This document shows, one piece after another, positions 35,129-46,559 of a stretch of DNA of 64,000 nt (its first letter is position 1; the number at the start of each line of letters is the position of its first letter). The notes under the pieces were generated by a model that was not told the DNA's origin, did no database searches, and saw nothing but the letters and a program-made list of their open reading frames with translations. Position numbers and translations under genes: made by a program. Origin of the DNA: Lunularia cruciata (lineage: Eukaryota; Streptophyta; Marchantiopsida; Lunulariales; Lunulariaceae); the NCBI GenBank assembly GCA_948567375.1, contig OX419755.1:76158931-76222930 (forward strand), read 5' to 3'.

Positions 35129-35308
35129 TTATCTTCCTCCAAAGCTTGCTCTATGGCTGCTTTACTAACAAACTTCCCTTCTAGGGACTCATCTCTCTTC
35201 CAAGCTTGCTCCATGGTTGCCTTCTTGGCAAACTTCCCATCTTGGGACTCCACTTCCTTCAAGGTTCACTCTATGGCTACCTTCTCAACAAACTTCCCAT
35301 CTTGGGCC
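35129..35308 (-). repeat. Three 60-bp coding repeats between protease and RT (A2)
   Basis: Units at 35249-35308, 35189-35248 and 35129-35188 have an exact 60-bp period and are homologous to those of A3 at 39082-39261. Confidence 0.88.
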
Positions 35309-35396
35309 TAACTATTCTTAGGTGTCTTACTCAGAGGTGCCAGACAACCTAATCGGAAATTCATACCTTGGTGTTGTACTTGAATTTGGCGTCGGG

Positions 35397-35744
35397 TCAA
35401 TCAAATTGAACCTTATGACATTCAAGCCAAGGTAGACCCAGAATGATATCATAGTGTAGAGGTGCCACTACAAACCTCATACACTCCAAATACTCCTTCC
35501 CAATCTTGAAGGTAACAGAATGCGAGATGCGGAATGCAGAACCCTTTCTACCATCCACCATCATCAAACTACTTCCAATTACTGGCTTGATAGGAATACC
35601 CAATTCCTTTGCTACTTGCATAGACAAGCAGTTCTTTGAACTTCCAGAATCAACCAAAATCCTACAACCTCGATTAGATATCATACCTTGCAAGTGAAGC
35701 AGACTTGCATAGGTCGAGCCTTCAATCCCATTGGAACTAATCAA
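35397..35744 (-). pseudogene. A2 protease relic
   Basis: A long open segment with ILVDSGSSKNCLSMQVAKEL (retropepsin D-S-G active site) and YDIILGLPWLECHKVQFD. It is the best preserved protease in the window. Fossil. Confidence 0.88.
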
Positions 35745-35849
35745 GCTCCCAATAGGTGGCTCAAAATCTCCTATTGGTATTCCTTGTTTCCTTGATCATT
35801 CCGCTCCACAACCTCCAGTTGGGCAACTTGTTGAGGTTGTCCATTCTTG

Positions 35850-36900
35850 AGTGGACATTCAGCAATGCAATGCCCCAATTGGCGACAATAAAAACAACCA
35901 CCATTTTGTCACAATTTCTCTCTGTCCACCATGCTCAGTGGTCTTTGTTGAATTGCATCAATCTCCATTGGTGCTGGCTCCTCCACTTGTGTGTAGTGTA
36001 TTGGTAGGCTTTGTGGAGGTCAAGGTCGAGACCAAGTTGTTGCAACCAAGGAATCAAAACGTTTGGCCAACCGCATGGCTTCCTCCAAGTGTTGTGGCTC
36101 TTGCATTGTTACCTCTAATTTGGTTCTTGCCTTCAAGCCCCTCACAAATCAATCCAGAGCTTCACCTTCCAAAATATATGGGATCTGCAAGATGGTGTTT
36201 TGGAACTGCGAGATGTAACTTCTTACAGAGCCAATCTGTTTCAACTCTACCAACTTATCCCGTGCAGCTCGTATGGCATTTATAGCTTGGGACCAACTGA
36301 TTATTGCGCTCTTGAATTCCGCCCATGTCAAGATCGGTGCAACCATTTGTTGTTTGGCTTGCTCCACTCGGAATCTCCACCATAGCTTTGCTACTCTATC
36401 CAATTGGCTAGAAGCCAAGAGAATCTATTTTTGCTCATCTTGTAGATTGGTAGCTTCAAAATAACGTTCACAATCAAACACAACATTCTCCACTGCACTC
36501 AGGAGATTCTTGCATTCAAATACCTTGGGTTTAGGGAATCAAATGTGATCTTTTCCATCTCAAACTAGCGCTCTGTCTATCTGTTCTCGTCATTGTTGGT
36601 CTCGTTCATCCAACAATCTAGTAAGATGCTTGATTTGTTGTTGCATCACAAGGATAACATCCGGTATTGCCACCATTGCTTCTACTCTATTCCACTACCC
36701 TCAATTTATCTAGTTGATTAACACATAGATACAACATGTCCACCGTTCTCCATAAGTTACCACTGGAAGTATCAAGGGTTCCTCTGAGACGATGATCATA
36801 TGTAGAAAATCCTGGCCAAAGCGCGAGGTGATGAATTGTGTGAAACAATGCTTTGGTAATATCTGGACATGAAAGTCCCAATGGTTTGGCGGAAGTAGAT
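35850..36900 (-). pseudogene. A2 gag relic
   Basis: 36149-36418 reads LDRVAKLWWRFRVEQAKQQM, then ILTWAEFKSAIISW and SYISQFQNTILQIPYILEGE, a capsid region. Zinc-knuckle sequence follows at about 35850-35910. Fossil. Confidence 0.82.
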
Positions 36901-36930
36901 TTGGTGGTCCATAAATTCCATCCATCCCAA

Positions 36931-36947
36931 TCCTGCTCTCGTACCAA
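36931..36947 (-). promoter_or_regulatory. Primer binding site of A2
   Basis: The minus strand reads TTGGTACGAGAGCAGGA directly inside the LTR, a tRNA-iMet-type site close to TGGTATCAGAGC. Confidence 0.85.
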
Positions 36948-37198
36948 TGTAAAAAACCAAAACCGAGGAGAGAAATAGGAGAATGGAAATTCACATTGGG
37001 ACACTTGAATGAGGGAAAACTCCAAATGCCTAGCATGAGCTTTGGCTTTGGTATTTGTAAGTAGCATACAAGACTCATGAAGCTTCTCAAGAAGCTTCCT
37101 TGAGCCGCTTTCTTGGAGTGCGAGCCAAGTCAACCAGGAAGCTTCTCAAGAAGCTTCCTTCTAGAAGCCGCCTACTTGGAGTGCAAGCTAAGCTAGTT

Positions 37199-37213
37199 AG
37201 AAGCTTCTAGAAG
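37199..37213. promoter_or_regulatory. Heat-shock-element pattern in A2 5' LTR (1)
   Basis: aGAAgcTTCtaGAAg, identical to the copy in the 3' LTR. Confidence 0.7.
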
Positions 37214-37272
37214 CTATCTGCTTAGGGCGCAAGTTAACTAGTTGGGAAGCTTCCCAAGAAGCTTCTTAGATA

Positions 37273-37287
37273 CTTCTAGAATATTCT
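37273..37287. promoter_or_regulatory. Heat-shock-element pattern in A2 5' LTR (2)
   Basis: cTTCtaGAAtaTTCt, identical to the copy in the 3' LTR. Confidence 0.7.
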
Positions 37288-37356
37288 AGGCTATTTTGTC
37301 TTATTATCTACTTTGTAAACCCGACTTACTTTGTCGCTAAACTCCATATTGTTACA

Positions 37357-37442
37357 CTAGGCATTCAGAGTTTTCACACATTCAAATGTCACAATGTGAA
37401 CTTCAATTCTCCTATTTCTCTCCTTGGTTTTGGTCTTTTATA
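37357..37442 (+). repeat. 5' LTR of A3, last part
   Basis: Starts with the repeated target ctagg (37357-37361), then continues exactly where 31738 stopped (cattcagagtttt) and ends GGTCTTTTATA next to the primer site. Confidence 0.92.
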
Positions 37443-37458
37443 TTGGTATTAGAGCAAG
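37443..37458 (+). promoter_or_regulatory. Primer binding site of A3
   Basis: TTGGTATTAGAGCAAG, one base from the canonical TGGTATCAGAGC. Confidence 0.85.
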
Positions 37459-37689
37459 AATGGGATGGATGGAATTTATGGACCACCAAATCCACTTCCA
37501 CCAAACCATTGGGATTTTTGCATCCAAGTATTACCCAAACATCGTTTCACACAGTTCATCACCTCACACTTTGGACAAATTTTTTTTCATATGATCACCA
37601 AATCTGAGGAATCCTTGGTACTTCCAATTGTAACTTATGGAGAATGGTGGACGTGTTGTTTCTATTTGTTAATAAATTAGATAGATTAG

Positions 37690-38570
37690 GGGTGGCGTGA
37701 TAGAGTAGCATCTATGGCAGTAATACCTAATGTTATCCTTACTATGTAGCAACAAATCGAGCACCTTACTTGATTGTTGGATGAACAAGATCTTTGACGA
37801 CAAGAGCATGTGGAGAGAGTACTAATTCAAGAAGGAGAAGATCGGATCAGATTCCCTAAACCTAAGGTATTTGAAGGCAAGAACCTCCCGGATGTAGTGG
37901 AGAATTTTGTGTTTGATTGTGAACCTTATTTTGAAGCAACCAATCTACAAGACAAGAAAAAATAGATCCTCTTGGCTTCTAGCTAATTGGATGGAGTAGC
38001 AAAGCTATGGTGGAGATTCTAAGTCAAGCGTGCTAAACAACAAATTTTTGCACCAATCTTGACATGGGCAGAATTCAAGAGCACAATAATTAGTTGGTTC
38101 CAAGCTATAAATGCTACACAAGCTACACGAGATAAGTTGACACAGTTGAAACAAATTGGCTCTAAAGAAGTTACATCATGCAATTCCAAAACACCATCAT
38201 GCAAATTCCAGATATATTGGAAGGTGAAGCTCTAGCTCAATTTGTGAGGGGCTTGAAGGTGAGAACCAAATTAGAGGTAACCATGCGAGGGCCACAACAC
38301 TTGGAGGAAGCCATGCGGTTGGCCGAACGTTTTGATTCCTTGGTGGCAACAACTTGGTCTTGACCTTGACCTCCATAGAGCCTATCAACACACTACACAC
38401 GAGTGGAAGAGCCAACACCAATGGAGATTGATGCCATTCAATGAAGACCACTTGGCACTACATACAAAGAGAAACTGCAACAAAATGGTGGTTGTTTTTA
38501 TTGTCGTCAATTGGGGCATCGCATTGCTGAGTGTCCATTCAAGAATAGGCAACCTTGACAAGTTGCCCAG
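37690..38570 (+). pseudogene. A3 gag relic
   Basis: The capsid region includes QFQNTIMQIPDILEGEALAQ and AMRLAERFDSLVA (38178-38363). A zinc knuckle reads CNGG- or CFYC-type residues with GHRIAECPFKNRQ near 38490-38545. Fossil. Confidence 0.75.
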
Positions 38571-38644
38571 GTAGAAGTTGTGAAGCGGAATGATCAGGGA
38601 AACAAGGAATCCTAGTAGGAGATCTCAAGCTGCCTATTGGAAGC

Positions 38645-39000
38645 TTGATTAGTTCCAATGGGATTGAAGGCTCGACCTATGCAAGTTTGCTTCACTTGCA
38701 AGGTACAATATCTAATCAAGGTTGTAGGATTTTGGTTGATTTTGGAAGTTCAAAGAATTACATGTTGATGCAAGTGGCAAAGGAAATGGGTATTCTTATC
38801 AAGCTAGTAATTGGAAGTAGATTGATGATGGCGGTGGTAGAAAGGGTTCTACATTCCGTACCTTGCAACCTATTACCTTCAAGATTGGGAAGGAGTATTT
38901 GGAGTGTATGAGGTTTGTAGTGGCACCTCTACACTATGATATCATTCTCTATCTACCTTGGCTTGAACGTCATAAGGTTCAATTTGATTGGACCCGATGA
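38645..39000 (+). pseudogene. A3 protease relic
   Basis: Reads YASLLHLQGTISNQGCRILV with the active site just after it, then LMQVAKEMGILIK, and later YDIILYLPWLERH-like sequence. Collinear with the A2 protease. Fossil. Confidence 0.78.
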
Positions 39001-39081
39001 CAAATTCAAGTACAACACCAAGGTAGGAATTTTTGATTAGGTTGCTTGGCACCTCTGAGTAAGGCACCTAAGAATAGTCAA

Positions 39082-39261
39082 TCTCAAGATGGGAAGTTTG
39101 TTGGGAAGGTAGCCATAGAGCAAACCTTGAAGGAAGATGAGTCCCAAGATGAGAAGTTTGCCAAGAAGGCAACCATGGAGCAAGCTTGGAAGAGAGATGA
39201 GTCCCTAGAAGGGAAGTTTGTTAGCAAAGCAGCCATAGAGCAAGCTTTGAAGGAAGATAAG
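39082..39261 (+). repeat. Three 60-bp coding repeats between protease and RT (A3)
   Basis: Units at 39082-39141, 39142-39201 and 39202-39261 each encode about SQDGKFVGKVAIEQTLKEDE (second and third diverged: SQDEKFAKKATMEQAWKRDE, SLEGKFVSKAAIEQALKEDK). The same three units occur in A2, so the array is a family feature rather than a local accident. It may be a flexible linker; function unknown. Confidence 0.88.
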
Positions 39262-39303
39262 TTTATATTTGCGGTGTGGATCTAACCAATTGCACAAGAA
39301 CAA

Positions 39304-40690
39304 TTGGAGGAGGGCCAAGAGCCTCATCAAGCAATGGTTGATTGGATAGTTAAGGAGTTTGCGGATGTGTTTCCAGATGATCTTCCAAATGGATTATCCT
39401 TTGATCAAGGTATGCCCTTCAAGATTGGGTTATTGCCAGGGAGTACTCCAGTGAGTAGACCGATCTATCGGCTCTCACCAAAGGAGTTGGAGGAGTTGCT
39501 AACAACACTTATAAATTTTTTGGAGGACTTTATATGACATAGTACCTCTCTTTGGGGAGCACTAATACTATTTGTTTTGAAGAAGAATGGAGGACTTTGT
39601 TTCTATATTAATTACCGTGGGTTCAATAAGCAAACTGTGAAGAATGCATATCCCTTGCCTTGGATTGATGACCTACTTGATCAACTTAGTGGAGCACAAT
39701 ACTTTTCCAAGTTGGATCTTTGCAGCGGCTATTGGCAAATCCCTATTGATAGAGAGGATGTGCAAAAGATAGCCTTTCACACAAGGTATGTGCATTTTGA
39801 GTGGAGAGTTCTACTTTTTGGACTCATTAATGCTCCAACAGTCTTCATGGATCAGATGCATTGGGTGTTGGATGGACTATCGGATCGGTCCATAGTTGTG
39901 TTCTTGGATGCTATCTTAATGTATAGCAAGACAAAGGCAGAAAACATGAATCATGTGCAAGAAGTCCTAAGACTACTACGACAATGGAAATTTTATTGCA
40001 AGAAGTCGAAGTGTACCTTTTGGCAAAAGGAGGTTACCTTCTTGGGTCATAAGATCTCATCAGAGGGGATCAAGATAGAAGAAGAGAAAATCAAGGCCTG
40101 ATTGGCCTACCTCAAAGGATGCCATAGAAGTATGAGCATTCAATGGATTGGCCAATTTTATCGACGATTCATCCACTATTATGCTCATGTGGCTGTACCA
40201 TTAATTGACCTCTTGGGAAAGAACTTGAGCTTCCAATGGACCACCAAGCATGAAGAAGCATTCCAGGAGTTAAAGCATATGGTGTCTTCAAGACCCATTC
40301 TTCAACCATATGATTCTCAACTACCTTGTGTGGTTGATTTTGATGCTTCTAACTTTGCAATTGGAGTTGTCTTGCAACAAGAATTCCTAGACGGACTACA
40401 TCCCTTTGCCTTTGTGTCTCGCCGACTAAATACAACTGAAATAAATTACTCTACTTGAGATCAGAACAACTTGCAATGGTATATGCCACCAATGTATGGA
40501 AGCATTATCTCTTAGGGAAACAAGTGATCATGCAAACTGATCACAAGCCATTGTTGCAGACCTTACACTTGGAACACATAAAGAGTTGACATCATCAATG
40601 GGAAGAGCAACTCCAATTGTTTGACATCAAACTTGAGTAAAAACCTGGTTGATTCCATGTCATCCCTTACGCTCTATCACAATGACCTGA
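39304..40690 (+). pseudogene. A3 reverse transcriptase and RNase H relic
   Basis: Reads ADVFPDDLPNGLS before RT, then [52 protein letters not shown] and IVVFLDAILMYSK (active-site region). RNase H follows with [20 protein letters not shown]. Fossil. Confidence 0.85.
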
Positions 40691-40691
40691 T

Positions 40692-41980
40692 TTGAAGTCT
40701 CTTCCTCTCATGACGATGGCAATTACGACAATGTCAATTGATCCTAAGGTCCATAATGAGTCTCGGTCAACTCTACAACAAGATCCTTTCTTCCAAATGG
40801 TACATGGTCATCTGACACCAAGTGATAACACCTTCTTCTTCAAAGAAAACCTTCTATTCCATGCGGACCAAATCTATGTGCCAGCCAAAGGTGATCTCTG
40901 ACTTGTGCACCTTCAAGAAGCCCATGATTTACCTATAGCTGGTCACATGGGGGTGGACAAGACCTTGGGTACCTTCCAATGCCAATGGTGGTGGCCCAAC
41001 ATGACACGAGATGTTCCATAGTTTGTTTGATTGTGTGAGACTTGTCAATGCAACAAGACCAGTAACCAAAAGCCAAATGGATTCCTTCATCCACTTCCCA
41101 TTCCAACTACTTGTTGGGAGCATGTGAGCTTAGATCTCATCACCTCCTTGTCCAAGACACAACAAGGTGACACAGTAATTGTGGTGTTTGTGGATAAGCT
41201 TAGTAAGCAAATCCATTTGGCACCAATGGTTGATACTATGGATGCTCTAACCTTGGTGCAACTCTACTTTGATAATGTATTCAAACATCATGGGATGCCA
41301 TGAGTACTCATCTCCGATCGTGATCCTCGCTTCACCGGAAAGTTTTGGCAAGCCCTCTTCCAAATACTTGGCACCAAGCTTGCTTTGTCCATAGCCTATC
41401 ATCCTCAAACTGATGGACAAACTGAACATGAAAATTGCACCTTGGAGGATATGCTTCATGCCTTTGTCAACATTCACCATACCAATTGGGATGAATGTCT
41501 TGCAGTAGTAGAGTTTGCATACAACAATTCTAAATAGGCAAGCACCGGATTCTCTCCTTTCTTTCTCAATTTTGGCCAAGATCAGCTTGTCCCAAATTCT
41601 CTTCTTGCTCCTCCTCTGTTGCAGGTCCCCCATACTTCAAACTCCTTGACCACCATCTCCAAATCTTTCCAATGAGCCAAATCTCACCTCCTTGTTGCCC
41701 AAAATTGTCAAAAACAATATGCGGACCATCATCATCGTGATCTCACCTTTGAAGTTGGTGATAAAGTTATGCTATCTTCTAGTAACCTACCCCTCCCACT
41801 TGATACCCAAGTTTGTCGAGTTGCCCCTTATTGGATAGGACCTTTTGATATCACTCAAATTGTCTCTCTTGTTGCTTATCAACTTGCTTTGCCTTCTCAT
41901 ATGCACATCCATCTTGTCTTTCATGTTTCTAAGTTGAAACCCTTTGTTCTAAGCCCCTCTTCTTTCTCATCTAGAGTCCA
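40692..41980 (+). pseudogene. A3 integrase relic
   Basis: The zinc-binding region is near 40890-41070. The core has WEHVSLDLITSLSKTQQGDT and FVDKLSKQIHLAPM (41031-41303). The C-terminal region has KVMLSSSNLPLPLDTQ and IGPFDITQIV (near 41769). Fossil. Confidence 0.85.
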
Positions 41981-41989
41981 ACCTCCCCC

Positions 41990-42220
41990 TCCTCCATCTC
42001 TATCAATGATCAGAGGAGTACAAAAGTTGATCGTATCCTTGCACATCACCACATCCAACAAGGACGCTGCCAACATACGGAGTACAAGGTCCTTTGGAAA
42101 GGGTATCTCCTTCATGATGCCACATAGGAACCTCTTTCTCACCTCCAAAATGCACAGATGGCCATCCAAGAGTTTGAAGCTTCAATGGCGACGAGGACAT
42201 CACCAACTAGCGATGGGGGA
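41990..42220 (+). pseudogene. A3 chromodomain relic
   Basis: The segment reads HTEYKVLWKGYLLHDAT and then LSHLQNAQMAIQEFEA, the chromodomain core and helix, just before the polypurine tract. Fossil. Confidence 0.82.
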
Positions 42221-42223
42221 ATA
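42210..42223 (+). promoter_or_regulatory. Polypurine tract of A3
   Basis: The tract gcgatgggggaata lies directly before the 3' LTR start. In A2 the corresponding bases on the minus strand are gcggcgggggaata. Confidence 0.75.
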
Positions 42224-42621
42224 TGTAACAATGTGGAGTTTAGCGACATAGTTAGTAAGGCTAATGAAGTAGAGAATACCAAATTAGCCTAAAATATTCC
42301 AAAAGCATCTAGGAAGCTTCTTAGGAAGCTTCCCAACTAGTTAACTTGCATCCCAAGCAAGTAGCTTCTAAAAGGAAGCTTCTAACTACTTTAGTTTGCA
42401 CACCAAGTAGGCGGCTTCTAGAAGGAAGCTTCTTGAGAAGCTTCTTGGTGAACTTGGCTTGCACTTAAAGAAAGCGGCTCAAGAGATTCTCAAGGGCCTT
42501 ATATGCTACTTATAAATACCAAAGCCAAAGCTCATGCTAGGCATTTACAGTTCTCACACATTCAAGCTTCCCAATGTGACTTCTATTCTCCTATTTCTCT
42601 CCTTGGTTTCGGTCTTTTACA
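42224..42621 (+). repeat. 3' LTR of A3 (family A)
   Basis: 398 bp, TGTAACAATGTGGAG to GGTCTTTTACA, followed by the target copy aaaaa. Contains the TATA box 'ttataaatacc'. Confidence 0.93.
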
Positions 42622-42626
42622 AAAAA

Positions 42627-44250
42627 GGTCTAATAAAACATGGTTTTAGTTTGCGAGGGCCAACTAATGTGAGGTTGGTTGTTGATAACTAGACATCTAA
42701 TCAAACTCCAGGTGTCTATAGTAGGCATCTGCACATATTTTTTTGGTCTATTTTGAGTTGTAACACCCATTTGTGCATGTGTGTGGTATTGTGATATTTA
42801 GCTTGGTATTACAAGTACTTGAGAGATATTATTTATATAGAGATAAAAGATGGTTCTACATTAGTCATGATTAGCTAAAGCTAGTCATAGCTAAGATAGA
42901 GGGGACCTTACTTTAGAGGAAGTGAAAAAGATGAGCACTACTATTTTGGATTCTAGTGTGTTGACTTGGTATTATTCCTAAATGTTTGGCTTTGAGGAAA
43001 GAGTTGAGAATTCTTGGGCCCGCAAGCCTTTTTGTTTTGGATTCTTCTATGTGAAGGAATCCTTGACTTAGTGGTTGGGTCAAGATAAGATCACATGCTA
43101 ATGGAATATGCCCATGTGAATGGATATTCCTTTCTACTTTTTGACTTTACTTGAGTTACTGTGGTAATTAGTAACTTTGGTACGTAACAATTTCACAAAT
43201 ATATAAACAAGGGGTGAGGAGGTACTCATCAGCCTTTCATTTGCAACTATCTCTCTCTCATTGAGTTCTCTAGTGAGCAATGTCTTAAGACTTGGAGTGT
43301 TAGCCTTGGAAGAGTAGGATGGAGTTGGGGTTGCTTGCCTTGTTAGTCCATGGTGCATTACCATAATAGCCATCAGAGGTTCATCTTGAGTGAGAGACAA
43401 GCTGGCTCACAAAGCAATCTGCAATTTGTTTTTGGTGCTCTGCACTCCTTGTTGGATTTTGGAAGCAAAAGTGTTGATAGCCTCCAGCTTGCTATCCAAC
43501 GGATGGATCTTCATCAAGTTTGATGGTGTGAAGGGATGTTGTCTATACATTAGGAAGAATGGTGTGACTTGTGTATACGCATTCACCAAATTGTTGAACG
43601 TGAACTCTACTAGTGGAAGTAAGGTGTCCTACCTTTTTCTTTCTCTTCTAAAGTGAAGCCCTTAAGCATGTCCTCAATAGTATGATTAGCCCGCTCTATC
43701 TGACCATTGGTTTGTGGATGATAGGCCGTTGACATGGCCAATTTGGTTTTGAAGAGACCAAAGAGTGTTCTCTTAAAAAAATGGTAAATTGAGTGCCCCT
43801 ATCAATGATGAGCACCTAAGACATGCCATGGTGAGAAAACACGGCATCTAAGTACAATTGAGCTAATTGGGGAGCTTTCACATCCTTGGTGGTAGGATGC
43901 ACATGGATTATTTTGCTTAGCCAATCAACAAAGGTGACGATGGAGTCAAATCCTAAGGTGGTCTTGGGAAATTCACAAACAAGATCCATTCTTACCTATT
44001 CCCAATGGTGTGTAGGAGTAGGAAGGGGTTGAAGGAGTCCTACGGGAGCTTGATTAGATGCTTTATTTTGTTGGCAGATAAGGCAGCTTTGAATGTACTC
44101 CATCACGTTGTTGCTCATCTTGGGCCAATAATAGTTGTGTTTGGTTGCATCCTAAGGTTTTGTCCATCCCAACGTGACTGGCAATGGTAGAGTCATAATA
44201 TTTTTGTAGAATGGTGGTCCTTAGATCCTTGTCCTAAATCTGCCATCCCA
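42627..44250 (-). pseudogene. C integrase relic, interrupted by solo LTR-B
   Basis: 43407-43589 carries TQVTPFFLMYRQHPFTPSNL, the region after the core. Past the solo LTR-B, the minus strand near 42627-42690 reads GPRKLKPCFIRPF, the GPY/F module, which continues at 31423 beyond A3. Upstream core and zinc-binding sequence lie at about 43640-44250. Fossil. Confidence 0.78.
42759..43411 (+). repeat. Solo LTR-B inside the integrase of C
   Basis: 653 bp, TGTAACACCCATTTGTGC to GGCTCACA. No primer site follows. Integrase sequence of C lies on both sides. The flanks (gagt and aagc) show no clear target duplication. Confidence 0.9.
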
Positions 44251-44289
44251 AAACATGAGTCCTTGGGTACTGGTGACACCTTTGGATGA

Positions 44290-45680
44290 TCAAGCTCCTA
44301 CAATATGTGTGTCAATTTTTTTAGCAACAAGCATCCTTGGCCAGTATTTAGGGTTCATCTTTACCTCTACCATCAGATTGTTTGCCATAGGCATTTGGGT
44401 GAATACATATGCGAGTTGCCTCTTGCCTTCCACATACGTGATCGTCATGTTGAACCGTTGTCTCCACTCTGCCAACCAAATCTGTTGACGGGAGAGATCT
44501 TTTTGTGTCTCAAGGTAGACTAGAGGTTTGTGATCTATCTCCACTACAAATGCCTTTTCACCAAGATAGTGCTTCCAATGCTTGGTTGCAAGGACAATGG
44601 CAAACTCTTCTTGTCTGGTGGTGTGATAGTTTTATTATGCTGGTAATAACTTTCAAGAGAATATGCAACTAGGTGCCATCCATCATGCCACTCCTTGTTG
44701 TAGGATTGCTCCTATTGCTATGCCTGATGCATCCATAGCCAACTTGATTGGACGTTTTAAGTCATACCATTTCAAGATTAGTGCATGTCATAATGTATCT
44801 TCAATTCTTGAAGCTAATTCTTGTGTGATTCCCTATATCCACATTTTCCACTTGCCAAGCAATGCCGTAAGAGGTTGCCACCCTGGAGAAGCACTTGAAA
44901 AATCAACAATAGAACCCCATCAATCCCAAGAAGCTCTTGAGTTGAGTCTGATCCTCTAGAGCGCACCATTTTTGAATGACCTCTATTTTATATGTCAGCA
45001 CTTGGATACCTGCTGCACTTACTCTATGCCTTAGATAGTCCACTTCAGACTTGCCAAACTCACACTTTGAGATTTTGGCGTACAATTGATTTTATCATAG
45101 AATTTGAAGAACTTCTTGCAAATGTTGCTTGTGTTCTATCATTGTTCTACTGTAGACAACAATATCATCTAGGAAAATGAAATAAATTTATCCAAGTATG
45201 GATGAAATATGTCATTCATCAAACTCATGAAAGTGGCTAGTGCATTGGTGAGGCCAAAGAGCATCCCTAGGTATCTAAAGTGACCATACCTTGTTCACAA
45301 GGCAATTTGATGATTGTCTTCCTCAACAATCTGAATCTGGTTGTACCGCTTTGCAGATCCAATTTTTGGTGAAGTATTTTGCTCCATTGAGTTGATTGAA
45401 AAAGTTGTCCATGCAAGGTAAGGGGTATTTTTTCTTCATTGTCTATTGATTTAGGCCCCAATAGTCAATGCACATGCGTATTGTACCACCCTTTTTCTTT
45501 ACAAACAAGATAAGAGTCCCATATGGTAATATGTTGGGTTGATAAATCCTTTCTGTAGCATATCATCAATTTGAGCCTTACACTCCTCCAACTCATGAGG
45601 GGATAGATGGTATGGGGCCTTACAAGGAGGTGTCTCCCTAAGAATTATCTGGATTTTATGGTCTACTCTCCTTTTTGGTG
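44290..45680 (-). pseudogene. C reverse transcriptase and RNase H relic
   Basis: The RT end is seen at 44903-45085 (KISKCEFGKSEVDYLRHRVS, LKSFLGLMGFY). RNase H is at 44290-44544 (MEIDHKPLVYL, WRQRFNMTITYVEGK). Earlier RT sequence extends to about 45680. Fossil. Confidence 0.8.
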
Positions 45681-46039
45681 GTAATCCTAATGGCAGGTCA
45701 TCCGAGAAGACATCTTAGAACTCATTAACCACATCTTTCAATTTCTTAAGAACTTGTCCGTCAAGTTGTGCACAATGGACATCTCTTATTAGACCCATGA
45801 AACATCTATCTATAGGTTGTTATTTTCTTTATGATATAGAGAGGTACTTCTAATGTGCGTACTCTATCTTTAACTCCAATGATTTTCCATTAATGAGTTC
45901 TCACTACTTTCTTTCTCCAATTGATTGTGGGATTGTAGTGCTCCATCCATAACATGCATAAGATTGTATAATAATGAGCTAATTTAATCACTTGCCACTC
46001 AATTGCTTCTTGATATTCTCCTACAAAGAATCCTACTTT

Positions 46040-46250
46040 TCTAGATAACGACTTAATCCTCTTTGTCATCCATTAAGTAACTTGACTTCTTCACCCTTAT
46101 CCTTTTCTAGATCCATCTCCAATCTGAGTGCAACAGAGTAGGACAAGAAATTATCTATTGCTCCAAGATCTATTAATACTCTCACTTGATTGCCTTCTAG
46201 GACTTCATTCATAACAATCAATTGTGAGTTTACCTTTTCAGATCTTTGTG
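46040..46250 (-). pseudogene. C protease relic
   Basis: The minus-strand frame reads EGNQVRVLIDLGAIDNFLS, the retropepsin active-site region, preceding the RT block. Fossil. Confidence 0.65.
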
Positions 46251-46559
46251 CACGTCGACTTCCTCCCTCACTTTTCTACTTCCCAATTGAGCCAATAAGG
46301 CCGTGAGGTACATTTATTGGCAATCTTTGTTTTCCAAGGTGATTTTTTCATCTTGCTCTTCAGTTTATCTCTCCATGTTGTTCAAAGATTGCCTATATAG
46401 AGGCTGAGGGTCACTAAGAAGACAAGCACTACAATTGATGGATATGTGCCCTAATATAGCCACAATTTTAACAATAATGTTGTTCTCCTTGAGGCCTTTC
46501 TCTTTGTGCAACTCCCTCTTTTCTTCCATTCATCACCGTTCTCCTTAGAGTGTCCGTGC

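Larger units (their letters stand above)
31739..37356 (-). mobile_element. Chromovirus A2 (family A), youngest element in the window
   Basis: A 5.6-kb element with two 409-bp LTRs and a perfect 5-bp target duplication ctagg (31734-31738 and 37357-37361), inserted in the 5' LTR of A3. Minus-strand order: LTR, primer site, gag, protease, three 60-bp repeats, RT, RNase H, integrase, chromodomain, polypurine tract, LTR. I counted 15 differences between its LTRs (3.7%), all transitions. With an assumed 1e-9 to 7e-9 changes per site per year this is roughly 3-18 million years. It looks structurally whole but has several coding breaks. Fossil. Confidence 0.95.
36948..37356 (-). repeat. 5' LTR of A2 (family A)
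   Basis: 409 bp, the same length as its partner with no indel. Begins TGTAAAAAACC beside the primer site and ends ATTGTTACA beside the target copy ctagg. Confidence 0.95.
31424..42621 (+). mobile_element. Chromovirus A3 (family A), host of A2
   Basis: Two family-A LTRs, a primer site, gag, protease, RT, RNase H, integrase and chromodomain on the plus strand, with a 5-bp target duplication aaaaa (31419-31423 and 42622-42626). Its 5' LTR is split by A2 (31739-37356). Without A2 it is about 5.6 kb. Its LTRs differ by roughly 10%. It sits in the integrase of C. Broken, though with long open segments. Fossil. Confidence 0.92.

Noticed and set aside
42759-43411. Treating this LTR-B as the 5' LTR of a full element
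   Set aside because: No primer site follows. The integrase of C continues on both sides.
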